Below, piece after piece: positions 15,479 through 23,503 of a stretch of 62,486 nt of DNA. Both the position numbers and the translations under genes were made by a program. The notes beneath the pieces were generated by a model. The model saw nothing but the letters and a program-made list of their open reading frames with translations, was not told the DNA's origin and made no database searches. Numbering within the stretch: position 1 is the stretch's first letter; every line of letters begins with the position of its first letter. Source of the stretch: Gemmatimonadota bacterium (lineage in GTDB: Bacteria; Gemmatimonadota; Gemmatimonadetes; Gemmatimonadales; GWC2-71-9); the NCBI GenBank assembly GCA_022563595.1, contig JADFNB010000019.1, forward strand, positions 455 to 62,940, in the 5' to 3' direction.

Positions 15479-16368
15479 CGGGCCGCTCCGCCCGCCGTCT
15501 TGGCCGGGGATTGGAAGCGTTGCTCGGTCCGACGGCCACGACCGCCCAAGCGCAGGCGACCGGGGCGCTCACGCACCTGCCGCTCGAGGCCATCCGTCCC
15601 AACAGGTATCAGCCACGTCACGCTTTCGACGAGGTGGCCCTCGCCGAGCTGGCCACGTCGATGGACGCGTCCGGCCTGCTCCAGCCGATCGTCGTCCGCC
15701 CGGTGGAATCGGGCGCGTTCGAGCTGATCGCAGGTGAGCGGCGGTTGCGGGCGGCGGAGCGATTGGAGTGGACGGAGATAGGTGCGGTCATTCGGGAGGT
15801 GGACGATCGGACGCTGCTGACGCTCGCGCTAGTCGAGAACCTACAGCGCGACGCACTGTCCCCGATCGACGAGGCGCGCGGCTACCAACGCCTGATCGAC
15901 GAGTTCGGGACATCCCAGACCGATGTTGCGGAGCTGGTGGGCCGCAGCCGGCCGGCGGTTGCCAATGCGCTCCGCCTCCTGCGCCTTCCCAGCGTGGTAC
16001 AGGAGGCGGTGCATCGAGGGGCGCTCTCGAGCGGCCATGGGCGCGCTCTCCTACAGCTCGGCGACCTCACGGCCGTGACCGCGCTCGCCGAACTCGCAAT
16101 ACGCGACGGGCTGTCGGTTCGGGAGGTGGAAGCGCGCGCGCGTGGGGAGCGGGCGCCGGAACGGCGTCCCCGCGCAAGAAAGGGTCGGGGCGGGCGCAAG
16201 CCCGATCCCGAGGTGCGCAGGGTCGAGGACGTGCTCCGACGCCACTTCAAGACCGACGTCTTCGTGAGGCGCCGTGGCAAGGGCGGTCGTATCACCGTGA
16301 ACTTCTACTCCAACGACGATCTCGCCCGGCTCCTGGAGCTGGTGTTGGGGCGGCCGTACGACGGATGA
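15475..16368 (+). CDS. parB: Chromosome-partitioning CTPase ParB (Spo0J)
   Basis: The GTG at 15475 overlaps the parA stop and gives 297 residues beginning [15 protein letters not shown], the basic N-terminal motif that stimulates ParA ATPase. The Noc/ParB core has a CTP-binding GERRLRAAE-type motif ([14 protein letters not shown]) and the [14 protein letters not shown] segment, followed by a helix-turn-helix ([20 protein letters not shown]). The C-terminus [11 protein letters not shown] is the dimerisation domain. It binds the two parS sites upstream. A 4-bp ATGA overlap links it to the next gene. Confidence 0.96.
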   Translation: MTGRSARRLGRGLEALLGPTATTAQAQATGALTHLPLEAIRPNRYQPRHAFDEVALAELATSMDASGLLQPIVVRPVESGAFELIAGERRLRAAERLEWTEIGAVIREVDDRTLLTLALVENLQRDALSPIDEARGYQRLIDEFGTSQTDVAELVGRSRPAVANALRLLRLPSVVQEAVHRGALSSGHGRALLQLGDLTAVTALAELAIRDGLSVREVEARARGERAPERRPRARKGRGGRKPDPEVRRVEDVLRRHFKTDVFVRRRGKGGRITVNFYSNDDLARLLELVLGRPYDG

Positions 16369-17159
16369 GCAAGCGACGTATGGTGACCCTCATGATCCAC
16401 CGGGATGGCGACGTCGAGTCTCGGACCTATCGAGGGCCTCTCTGGCTGGTACGCACCGGATTGATTACTGGCTCGGTGGTAGCGGTGCTGGTGGTCCTGG
16501 GCGCGGTGCTGTACACGCCGATCGCCCGCACCGCAGCGTCGGTCCCTGGTCTCAAGAGGGAGCTTGCCAGGCTTCGTGCCGAGAACCGGCAGGTGACGGA
16601 GCTGGCGCGGACCCTGGCAGAAGTGGAGTCACGCTACGAGCAGGTGCGCTCGATGCTCGGCGCGGATGTGGTGCCTGCGCGCCGACACCTCGGACTCGAA
16701 CGATTGGCGGTGGCAAACGCGCTGTTCGCGCGCGCGCCGTCCGGGCCGCCGCGCTACGAGATCGGGCCGTCGGTGCCGCACCACTGGCCGCTCGATGTAC
16801 GGGGCGTGATCACTCGCGGACAGGTCAGTCCCGGGGCTGCTGACGAAACGCATCCGGGAATGGATGTGGCGGTGCCGCGTGGCACGCCCATCCGGGCGTC
16901 GGGTGGAGGGGTCGTGATCGAGATCGGCGAGGACGCAGAGTACGGGATCTTCGCGATAATCAACCACCCGGACGGGTATGAAAGCCTATACGGCCATGCG
17001 TCCCGGCTCCTGGTCCGCCGGGGAGACTCGGTCGGGGCCGGACAAGTGATCGCTCTGTCGGGGTCGACCGGGCGGTCGACAGGCCCGCACCTGCACTTCG
17101 AGATCCGCCGTAGCGGACGGTCGATCGATCCCAGCTCGGTCGTGAGGGAGGAATCATAA
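16365..17159 (+). CDS. M23 (LytM) peptidoglycan endopeptidase, membrane-anchored
   Basis: This 264-aa protein starts at ATG 16365, overlapping the parB stop. A membrane anchor covers about residues 32-54 (GLITGSVVAVLVVLGAVLY), followed by a short coiled coil (KRELARLRAENRQVTELART). The M23 domain has HPGMD, LYGHAS and GPHLHFE, so all zinc ligands (His, Asp, HxH) are present and it should be catalytically active. It likely trims cell-wall cross-links from the outside. Its place between parB and a bactofilin matches known bactofilin/LytM cell-shape pairs. Confidence 0.9.
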   Translation: MSKRRMVTLMIHRDGDVESRTYRGPLWLVRTGLITGSVVAVLVVLGAVLYTPIARTAASVPGLKRELARLRAENRQVTELARTLAEVESRYEQVRSMLGADVVPARRHLGLERLAVANALFARAPSGPPRYEIGPSVPHHWPLDVRGVITRGQVSPGAADETHPGMDVAVPRGTPIRASGGGVVIEIGEDAEYGIFAIINHPDGYESLYGHASRLLVRRGDSVGAGQVIALSGSTGRSTGPHLHFEIRRSGRSIDPSSVVREES

Positions 17160-17161
17160 CC

Positions 17162-17614
17162 ATGGCTATTTTCGCGTCGGAAAAGAAAGACGGCAAAGAG
17201 AACCCGCAACGTCCCCAGACGCGTGGCGAAGCGGCGCTCACGATCATCGCGGCCGGGACACGGGTGGTGGGCGAGGTCATCTCCAACGGTGTCGTCAAGG
17301 TCGAGGGCGAGGTGGCGGGTACGGTTCGCGCCGAGCTACAGGTCCTGGTATCGCGCGGGGGGTTGATCGAAGGGCACATCGTGACCCGCGAAGCGGTGCT
17401 GGGCGGAGCGATCAGCGGCGGGGTGGTTGCCGAGGAGCGCGTCGAGGTGCAGGCAGGGGCGGTGGTGAACGGCGACATCGCGACCGAGCGTCTCGTCGTC
17501 CAGGAAGGCGGCGAGGTGAACGGCCTCGTGAGGATGGGAAGCCCCAAGGAACTGGCCGAGCAAGTCGAGGCGCCACCGCGTCCCGAGCCGACTTCCCGAG
17601 CTTTGACTAGTTGA
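17162..17614 (+). CDS. Bactofilin (polymer-forming cytoskeletal protein)
   Basis: This 150-aa bactofilin begins 2 bp after the peptidase stop. The central region from about residue 25 to 125 is the right-handed beta-helix repeat typical of the family: TRVVGEVISNGVVKVEGEVAG, GGLIEGHIVTREAVLGGAIS and GAVVNGDIATERLVVQEGGE. Flanks are disordered and charged. Bactofilins polymerise without nucleotide and act as scaffolds for wall enzymes, and in Myxococcus they organise ParA/ParB. The gene order here (parA-parB-LytM-bactofilin) suggests a joint role. Confidence 0.93.
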   Translation: MAIFASEKKDGKENPQRPQTRGEAALTIIAAGTRVVGEVISNGVVKVEGEVAGTVRAELQVLVSRGGLIEGHIVTREAVLGGAISGGVVAEERVEVQAGAVVNGDIATERLVVQEGGEVNGLVRMGSPKELAEQVEAPPRPEPTSRALTS

Positions 17615-17795
17615 GCCACCATGAAGTCACTGTTTCAACAGCGTCTTCCACGCTTCATGTAACTTCTTGAGTCATAGTCTATAACTGCCTATATGATAGC
17701 ACTATACGATGTACGCCGATGTGAAAGGTTGGTATTGTACTGTCGTGATTATGATTTGATAATGTCATTATACTGTATCTAGTCTTCACCAGCTC
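17615..17795. other. AT-rich intergenic island
   Basis: These 181 bp are far richer in A and T than the surrounding genes. They contain an ATGAAG/CTTCAT inverted repeat near 17621-17659 and many TATA-like words. No TTATNCACA DnaA boxes were seen, so an origin call is not supported. It probably carries the end of the par operon and the promoter of the Nif3 gene. Confidence 0.5.
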
Positions 17796-18554
17796 ATGTC
17801 CTGCGATAGCGCCGAGTTGATTGGGTATCTCGACACGTATCTACGCGTCGGTGAGGGTCCCGACTACCCCAACGCCCTGAACGGTCTTCAGGTCGCGAAT
17901 TCGGGGAAGCTCAGCAAGATCACGGTGGCGGTGGACGCCTGTCAGGCGACGATCGACGCGGCGGCCGGGATGGGCGCCGATTTGCTGATCGTGCATCATG
18001 GGCTCTTCTGGTCCGGCTTGGAGCCGCTCACCGGCCGGCATGGGCGCAGGGTTCGCGCGCTGTACCTGAACGACATCGCGCTCTACAGCGCACACCTGCC
18101 GCTCGATTGTCATCCCGAGGTCGGGAACAACGCCGTGCTGGCGCGCGACCTGGGTCTGGCTGAGGTCGAGGGATTCGGGGAGTACAACGGCGTCACGATC
18201 GGTGTCATGGGGTCGTACGGCGGCGGGCTCGCAGACCTGGTGGAGCGGCTGCGCGGGCGGCTCGGGGGTGATGCGCGGGTGATCGCGTGCGGGCCGGCCG
18301 TGTGCCGGAAGGTGGCGATCGTCTCAGGGGCAGCAAGTGATCTTCTCCGAGCGGCGAGAGACGCCGGCGTGGACACCTTCGTCACGGGTGAAGGCCCCCA
18401 CCACACCTACCTCGATGCCGAGGAGTGGGGCATGAACCTCATCTACGCGGGGCATTACGCCACCGAGACGGTCGGCGTCATAGCGCTGGCCGGCCATCTC
18501 GAGCAGCGGTTCGGGATGCCCTGGGAGTTCGTGGACCACCCGACGGGGCTGTAG
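17796..18554 (+). CDS. Nif3-like dinuclear metal-centre protein (GTP cyclohydrolase I type 2 family)
   Basis: The 252-aa protein matches the Nif3/YbgI/DUF34 family throughout: NALNGLQVANSG near the start, VDACQATIDAA, the metal motif IVHHGLFWSG, YSAHLPLDCHPEVGNN, and the late TGEGPHHTYLDAEEWGMNLIYAGHYATE with His/Glu ligands. Members form hexamers with a two-metal site. Assigned roles include metal chaperoning, and hydrolase activity is unproven. Length is normal. The gene is convergent with the small gene that follows. Confidence 0.93.
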   Translation: MSCDSAELIGYLDTYLRVGEGPDYPNALNGLQVANSGKLSKITVAVDACQATIDAAAGMGADLLIVHHGLFWSGLEPLTGRHGRRVRALYLNDIALYSAHLPLDCHPEVGNNAVLARDLGLAEVEGFGEYNGVTIGVMGSYGGGLADLVERLRGRLGGDARVIACGPAVCRKVAIVSGAASDLLRAARDAGVDTFVTGEGPHHTYLDAEEWGMNLIYAGHYATETVGVIALAGHLEQRFGMPWEFVDHPTGL

Positions 18555-18560
18555 GGTCCC

Positions 18561-18857
18561 TCACTCTTCGGCCAACGGCACGACGAACCTCACCGTCAGG
18601 GTCTCGGCCGTCTGCGGTGTCACACTGCAATGACACCGCTGTCCGATCAGCCGTTTGACGCCCAATACCTGTGCCTCGTCGATCCGGGGGACGTCCCGGT
18701 AGACGATCTCGAATGTCCGGCCCGATATCACCTGGTACGATACGGGCCGGCCGCGCAGGTGATGATGGGGATCGACCTGCTCCAGGCCCGCCGAGAGCCG
18801 TTTCTGGAGCTGCGTGACCCGCTCCCGCAGGATGGGGTCGGTCACGGTGCCCGCCAT
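18561..18857 (-). CDS. Conserved hypothetical protein, 98 aa
   Basis: The start at 18857 is chosen because AAAGGAGGCAGC precedes the ATG, and it overlaps the end of queG by 16 bp. The protein has an N-terminal amphipathic helix (PILRERVTQLQKRLSAGLEQ), a His-rich turn PHHHLRGRP, a CHC near residue 79 and a strand-rich C-terminus. No family is recognised. It is probably translated together with queG. Confidence 0.6.
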   Translation of the reverse strand: MAGTVTDPILRERVTQLQKRLSAGLEQVDPHHHLRGRPVSYQVISGRTFEIVYRDVPRIDEAQVLGVKRLIGQRCHCSVTPQTAETLTVRFVVPLAEE

Positions 18858-19804
18858 GCTGCCTCCTTTGTGGCGTTCCTGGTAGCGATCCGCGCGTTGC
18901 GTCGCATGCCCTCGACGCCCGGACGTTCCAGTGGAGTCCATCCGTATCGTGAATTGAAGTCAGCTTCGTCGATTCGCAAGAGCTCCTCGAGGTCGAGCGC
19001 TCCCAGCCGCGAGTCGAGTGCCAACACGGGGTCTTCGGCCGCCTGAGCGAACTTGTTGTTCCAGGGACAGACATCCTGGCAGATATCACATCCGAAGACC
19101 CAATCGTCCATGAGAGCCGCGAGTGCCGGATCGATCTCATCCCGGTGCTCGATCGTCAGGTAGGATATGCACCGCCGCGCGTCCAGAACCCGCGGTTCCG
19201 GGAACGCATCGGTCGGGCAGGCATCGAGACACCGGGTACAGTGACCGCAACGGTCGGCCTCGAACGGCACATCGGTGGCCAGGTCGAGGTCAGTGAGTAC
19301 TGTTGCAATGAACGAGAACGAGCCGCGACGCGGGTCGATGAACATCGTGTTCTTACCGATCCAGCCCAGGCCCGCGCGCTGAGCGAGTTCACGCTCCGGC
19401 ACCGGTCCGGCATCGACATAGGCCTTTGCCACCGTATGCGGGGACCCCAGGGCGCGGACGGATTCGCACAGCTGCTCGAGCGGCTCTCGGAGCGCGGTGT
19501 GGTAGTCGCGACCGCGCGCGTACTTGGCCACGCGTCCCGCCGGACGCGCCGGCTCCGGATCGGGGTTATAGTAATTCCGCGTCACGACGATGGCCCGCGC
19601 GGCATTAGGCAGGATGGTAGCCGGCCTCGCCCGGCGCGGCGCCTGGCGGTGCATGTACGTCATCGTCCCGGCCATCCCCGAGGCGAGCCAGCGCTCGAGC
19701 GCGGCACCGTGGGGGACGGGCCGTAGGTCGGTGATCCCTACGGCGTCGAACCCGAGGGCCAATGCCCGCTGCTTGACGTGCGCGGCACGCTCGGTCGGGG
19801 TCAT
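18842..19804 (-). CDS. queG: Epoxyqueuosine reductase QueG
   Basis: The enzyme performs the last step of queuosine synthesis in tRNA, reducing epoxyqueuosine with a cobalamin and two 4Fe-4S clusters. Cluster motifs CGHCTRCLDACPTDA and CDICQDVCPWN are intact. YVDAGPVPERELAQRAGLGW and GKNTMF are the family's cobalamin/substrate region. From ATG 19804 the protein has 320 residues, a shorter QueG form. The start overlaps the stop of the upstream small gene (ATGA), and the downstream 98-aa gene overlaps its end. Confidence 0.95.
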   Translation of the reverse strand: MTPTERAAHVKQRALALGFDAVGITDLRPVPHGAALERWLASGMAGTMTYMHRQAPRRARPATILPNAARAIVVTRNYYNPDPEPARPAGRVAKYARGRDYHTALREPLEQLCESVRALGSPHTVAKAYVDAGPVPERELAQRAGLGWIGKNTMFIDPRRGSFSFIATVLTDLDLATDVPFEADRCGHCTRCLDACPTDAFPEPRVLDARRCISYLTIEHRDEIDPALAALMDDWVFGCDICQDVCPWNNKFAQAAEDPVLALDSRLGALDLEELLRIDEADFNSRYGWTPLERPGVEGMRRNARIATRNATKEAAWRAP

Positions 19805-20094
19805 AGCGCCAGCAGCTTGCGCCGCCATCGGGCAAAACGGATGACGTCCTCGACCGGTGGGACAGCGTTTTCGTCACCGTAGGCGGTATACATCCGCCAC
19901 CGCAGATAATCGCGTGGCGGAAGCGGGAGAAACGGTGGGGTGAGATACCAGCGGCGCGCGCGGAACGCCCACACCACCGCCAGCAGATCGATGGCGAGGC
20001 GCGGCCGTGCAATGGCCCGTGCGGTGAGTGCGAGCGCGAGACGGAACCAACCACCTCCAGCACCGGATGGATGCTGATGAACCTCGCTACGCAA
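19801..20094 (-). CDS. Small conserved protein upstream of queG
   Basis: The C-terminal 75 residues look genuine and conserved in style: RPRLAIDLLAVVWAFRARRW, PPFLPLPPRDYLRWRMYTAYG and DVIRFARWRRKL. The stop overlaps the queG ATG by 4 bp. No ATG is available near the start. A TTG at 20094 gives 97 residues and overlaps the divergent membrane gene by 24 bp. The start is therefore uncertain. The function is unknown. Confidence 0.6.
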   Translation of the reverse strand: MRSEVHQHPSGAGGGWFRLALALTARAIARPRLAIDLLAVVWAFRARRWYLTPPFLPLPPRDYLRWRMYTAYGDENAVPPVEDVIRFARWRRKLLAL

Positions 20095-20346
20095 GTGGTC
20101 TCCGTGGTCGGCGCGGTCCTGATCCTCGGGGCCTTTGTCGCCCTGCAACGCGGTTGGTGGAGAAGTCACAGTCCTCCTTACCTCTGGTTCAACTTCGTTG
20201 GCGCTACCTTCCTGGCACTGGTTGCCACGCGGGACCGCCAGGTCGGCTTCATCCTGCTCGAGGGTGCCTGGGCGGCGCTCGCGTTGTTGTCGCTGCTCGG
20301 CCGTTTCCCGACCCCCGCGCCCGACCGTCGGGTGGGTCCCCACTGA
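20071..20346 (+). CDS. CBU_0592-family small membrane protein
   Basis: This 91-aa protein has three hydrophobic segments (VVSVVGAVLILGAFVALQ, NFVGATFLALVAT, VGFILLEGAWAALALLSLL) in the arrangement of the CBU_0592 family, including the conserved NxxGA and GFILLEG..WA positions. Its function is unknown. It is divergent from the queG operon, and the aminotransferase gene follows 17 bp later with its own -10 box. Confidence 0.75.
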   Translation: MLMNLATQVVSVVGAVLILGAFVALQRGWWRSHSPPYLWFNFVGATFLALVATRDRQVGFILLEGAWAALALLSLLGRFPTPAPDRRVGPH

Positions 20347-20349
20347 GTG

Positions 20350-20355
20350 TATATT
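20350..20355 (+). promoter_or_regulatory. -10 box of aminotransferase gene
   Basis: TATATT ends 8 nt before the ATG at 20364 and no Shine-Dalgarno sequence is present, the leaderless geometry seen for mnmG. Confidence 0.4.
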
Positions 20356-20363
20356 GGGGCGCT

Positions 20364-21515
20364 ATGACCGTGGCAAGCTCTTCAGCCCCGCACGCCCTCG
20401 CGCAGTACCGTGCCGAGTTCCCGATCTTCGATCACAGGATCTACCTGAACTCCTGTTCTCTGGGTGCGCTTTCACGACGGTCGCGCGTGTGGGTGACCCG
20501 GTTTCTGGATGAATGGGAGCGCCGCGGCGCAGCCGCATGGTACGACGTGTGGTGGGAACGGCTGGACGAGCTGCGTCGCGGCTATGCCGCAGTGATCGGA
20601 GCGGGCGCGCACGAGATTGCGTTGCACGCCTCGGTATCGACCGCGACCGGTGTGTTGGGAAGCTGCATCGACTATTCCCGGCGCCCCAAGGTGGTTACCA
20701 CCGAGTTGGATTTTCCGACCGTCGCATATCAGTGGTTGGCCAAGCGACCGAGCGGCATCGAGCTTGTGGTGGTGGAGAGCCCCGATGGGGTCACCGTGCC
20801 GCCGGACCTGATCCGCCGTGCCGTCGACGAGCGTACGGCCCTCGTCGCCACGTCGCACGTCTTCTTCACCACCGGCGCCATCCAGGACATCCGGGCGGTG
20901 GCCGAGGCGGCGCACGCCGTCGGCGCCTACTGCTTCATCGATGCCTACCAGAGCGTGGGACAGCTTCCGGTAGACGTGCGCGAGAGCGGAGTCGATTTCC
21001 TATGTGCCGGCGGCTTGAAATGGCTGCTCGGGGGTCCCGGGATCACGTTCCTCTATGTGCGTGATGAGCTGATCCCTTCACTCCGGCCGCAGGTGACGGG
21101 GTGGTTCGCCAACGAGGGGCAATTCGGGTTTGACATTCGGGATCTCCGGTTTCACGCGGACGCACGCCGGTTCGAGCAGGGTACCCCTTCGCTCGCGGCG
21201 GTGCACGCCCAACTGGGAGGGCTCGAGCTGGTAGCGGAGATCGGCATCCCGCGGATTCGGGACGTCGTCTCGGCTCTTACCGAGGATCTCGTGGCCCGGG
21301 CGATGGAGGCGGGGTTCCGCCCGCGCGTTGCCCCGACGTCCCAGACACGCTCGGCTATAGTGATGCTGCCGGACGAGCGGCCCGAAGCGCAGGTCGCGCG
21401 ATTGGCCGAACGGGACATCGTGGCGGACAGCCGACCGGGCCACGTCCGCCTTTCGCCCTACTTCTACAACACGGTGGAGGATCATGCCGCGGCGCTCGAG
21501 ATCCTCAGTACCTAG
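20364..21515 (+). CDS. PLP-dependent class V aminotransferase (kynureninase/epimerase-like)
   Basis: This 383-aa fold-type I PLP enzyme has an early YLNSCSLGALS, the phosphate/ring region TSHVFFTTGAIQDI with CFIDAYQSVGQLPVD, and GGLKWLLGGPG where Lys forms the internal aldimine. This pattern fits the kynureninase/isopenicillin-N-epimerase/desulfurase superfamily. The missing cysteine-desulfurase active-site loop argues against NifS/SufS. The substrate is unknown. The LOG-family gene follows directly. Confidence 0.85.
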   Translation: MTVASSSAPHALAQYRAEFPIFDHRIYLNSCSLGALSRRSRVWVTRFLDEWERRGAAAWYDVWWERLDELRRGYAAVIGAGAHEIALHASVSTATGVLGSCIDYSRRPKVVTTELDFPTVAYQWLAKRPSGIELVVVESPDGVTVPPDLIRRAVDERTALVATSHVFFTTGAIQDIRAVAEAAHAVGAYCFIDAYQSVGQLPVDVRESGVDFLCAGGLKWLLGGPGITFLYVRDELIPSLRPQVTGWFANEGQFGFDIRDLRFHADARRFEQGTPSLAAVHAQLGGLELVAEIGIPRIRDVVSALTEDLVARAMEAGFRPRVAPTSQTRSAIVMLPDERPEAQVARLAERDIVADSRPGHVRLSPYFYNTVEDHAAALEILST

Positions 21516-21522
21516 CAAGAAA

Positions 21523-22251
21523 ATGAAGCAGACGGCCGACCGACTGCTGTTCACGGCGCCCTCACCACCGCCGGTCACCGAACGGCGCGAGTTCACCAGC
21601 ACCGATCCGTGGCGTGTCCTGCGCATCACCGGAGAGTTCGTCGAGGGTTTCGACGCACTCGCCGACGTGCATCGTGCGGTGGCGATCTTCGGTTCCGCTC
21701 GCGTTACCGAGGAGGACGAGTGGTATCAGGCCGCGGTTACCACGGGACGGTTGCTGGGTGAGGCGAACTTTGCCGTGATCACCGGTGGCGGTCCCGGAAT
21801 CATGGAAGCGGGCAACCGTGGTGCCCGGGAAGCGGGCGTGCTCTCGATCGGGCTCAACATCGAGCTGCCGCACGAGGAATACGGCAACGCGTACGTCGAT
21901 CGGCAGATCGGCTTCAGATATTTTTTCGTGCGCAAGACGATGTTCGTGAAGTACTCCAGCGCGTTCGTGGTCTTTCCGGGCGGGTTCGGCACGCTCGACG
22001 AGCTGTTCGAGGCGCTGACGCTCATGCAGACCGAGAAGATCCCCAACTTCGTGGTCGTGCTCATGTCGTCGGCATACTGGAGCGGACTGCTCGATTGGCT
22101 GCGAACACGCGCCGTCGCCGAGGGCAAGATCGATCTGCACGACTTGGACCTGCTGTTCGTAACCGACGATCCGGAAGAAGCCGTCCGGCGTATCGTCGAG
22201 GTCGATGGGCAGCGGGGACTCGCCAAGAGCCGGAGGAAGCGAGATGGGTGA
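21523..22251 (+). CDS. LOG-family protein (TIGR00730, nucleotide 5'-phosphate phosphoribohydrolase-like)
   Basis: This Rossmann-fold protein of 242 residues (255 if an ATG at 21484 is used) carries [20 protein letters not shown] and [18 protein letters not shown], the two diagnostic LOG/lysine-decarboxylase-like motifs. The family cleaves cytokinin riboside monophosphates or related nucleotides to base plus ribose phosphate. In non-plant-associated bacteria it is a general nucleotide-cleaving or moonlighting protein. Its stop overlaps the start of the next gene by 8 bp, so the two are coupled. Confidence 0.87.
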   Translation: MKQTADRLLFTAPSPPPVTERREFTSTDPWRVLRITGEFVEGFDALADVHRAVAIFGSARVTEEDEWYQAAVTTGRLLGEANFAVITGGGPGIMEAGNRGAREAGVLSIGLNIELPHEEYGNAYVDRQIGFRYFFVRKTMFVKYSSAFVVFPGGFGTLDELFEALTLMQTEKIPNFVVVLMSSAYWSGLLDWLRTRAVAEGKIDLHDLDLLFVTDDPEEAVRRIVEVDGQRGLAKSRRKRDG

Positions 22252-23383
22252 GAAGAAGAGCCTGTTACTGAGTGGATCGCGTATCGATCCCAAGCCGATC
22301 ACCGGGACCGAGACGGCGGCCGAACTGATCGACAACACCTTCCTAGCCTACAACGCTGGTCGGTTACGGGAAGGCTGCCGATTGTTCACGGAGAGCATGC
22401 TCGCCGGGGACGGGACGGTCGGGATGAGTCTCACCGGCGCGTTGACGCCGGCCGGGCTCGGTATGTCGACCATCATCCCGCTCATCGAAGCCGGTTTCGT
22501 CGACTGGATCGTCTCTACAGGCGCGAACCTCTACCACGACGCCCACTTCGCGCTGGGCTACTCCCTGCATCGTGGCCGTCACGATACCGATGACGTGATG
22601 CTACGGGACGAAGGTATCGTACGGATCTATGACGTGTTCGTCGACTACGGCGCCCTGCTCCGGACCGACGATTTCATTCGGGAAGTGTCGAAACAGCCCG
22701 AGTTCCAGCGCTCGATGTCCACCGCGGAATACCACTACCTGCTGGGCGGCTACCTGCGGGAGCGCGAGAACGCGCTCGGGATCGGCCAGAAATCGGTGCT
22801 CAGCGCCGCCCACGAGCACGCTGTGCCCGTTTACACGTCGTCCCCGGGCGACTCGTCCATCGGGATGAACGTCGCCGAGATCGCACTCGACGGATACAAG
22901 CTGGCGTTCGATGTCTCCGCGGACGTCAACGAGACCGCCGCGATCGTGCTCGACGCGAAGCGTGATGGCGGCACGAGTTCCGTGCTCATCATCGGCGGTG
23001 GCAGCCCCAAGAACTTCGTGCTTCAGACCGAGCCGCAGATTCAGGAAGTGCTCGGGATCGAAGAGGTCGGGCACGACTACTACCTGCAGATCACCGATGC
23101 CCGGCCCGATACCGGTGGGCTGTCGGGCGCGACGCCTGCCGAAGCGGTGAGCTGGGGCAAGGTGAATCCCGACAAGCTCCCCGACGCGGTGGTGGCGTAC
23201 ATGGATGCCACGCTCGGCCTGCCGCTGCTCACTGCTTATGCCTTCTCCAAGGTGAAGCCACGAGTGCAGAAACGGCTCTTCGAGCGGCGCGACGAGATGA
23301 TGGACCGGCTGCGCGATGCCTATCGTGCGGCGCGCACGTTCCGGGACGAACGCGCGCACGCGTCGGCTCTTCCCGGCATCTAA
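22244..23383 (+). CDS. Deoxyhypusine synthase-like protein
   Basis: GGAGGAAGCGAG precedes the ATG at 22244, giving 379 residues. The protein matches the deoxyhypusine synthase superfamily: [13 protein letters not shown]-like [53 protein letters not shown], and AVSWGKVNP with the catalytic-type Lys. Archaeal and eukaryotic enzymes transfer an aminobutyl group from spermidine to eIF5A Lys. Bacteria lack eIF5A, so this paralogue probably acts in polyamine metabolism (homospermidine synthase-like) or on an unknown target. Confidence 0.9.
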   Translation: MGEKKSLLLSGSRIDPKPITGTETAAELIDNTFLAYNAGRLREGCRLFTESMLAGDGTVGMSLTGALTPAGLGMSTIIPLIEAGFVDWIVSTGANLYHDAHFALGYSLHRGRHDTDDVMLRDEGIVRIYDVFVDYGALLRTDDFIREVSKQPEFQRSMSTAEYHYLLGGYLRERENALGIGQKSVLSAAHEHAVPVYTSSPGDSSIGMNVAEIALDGYKLAFDVSADVNETAAIVLDAKRDGGTSSVLIIGGGSPKNFVLQTEPQIQEVLGIEEVGHDYYLQITDARPDTGGLSGATPAEAVSWGKVNPDKLPDAVVAYMDATLGLPLLTAYAFSKVKPRVQKRLFERRDEMMDRLRDAYRAARTFRDERAHASALPGI

Positions 23384-23503
23384 CATCGCGGCGCAGTCCG
23401 GGACCGGGCGTATCTCGAAGGCGTACGCCGGTGGGGGTGTGGCGTTCGTGGTGACCCTGACGGTAGGCAGGGACATGAACCGCGTGGGGGGCGCCACCGC
23501 GGG

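Noticed and set aside
17615-17795. AT-rich island near mnmG-parAB as chromosome origin
   Set aside because: No TTATNCACA DnaA-box cluster, no dnaA or dnaN gene nearby. A high AT content alone is not enough.
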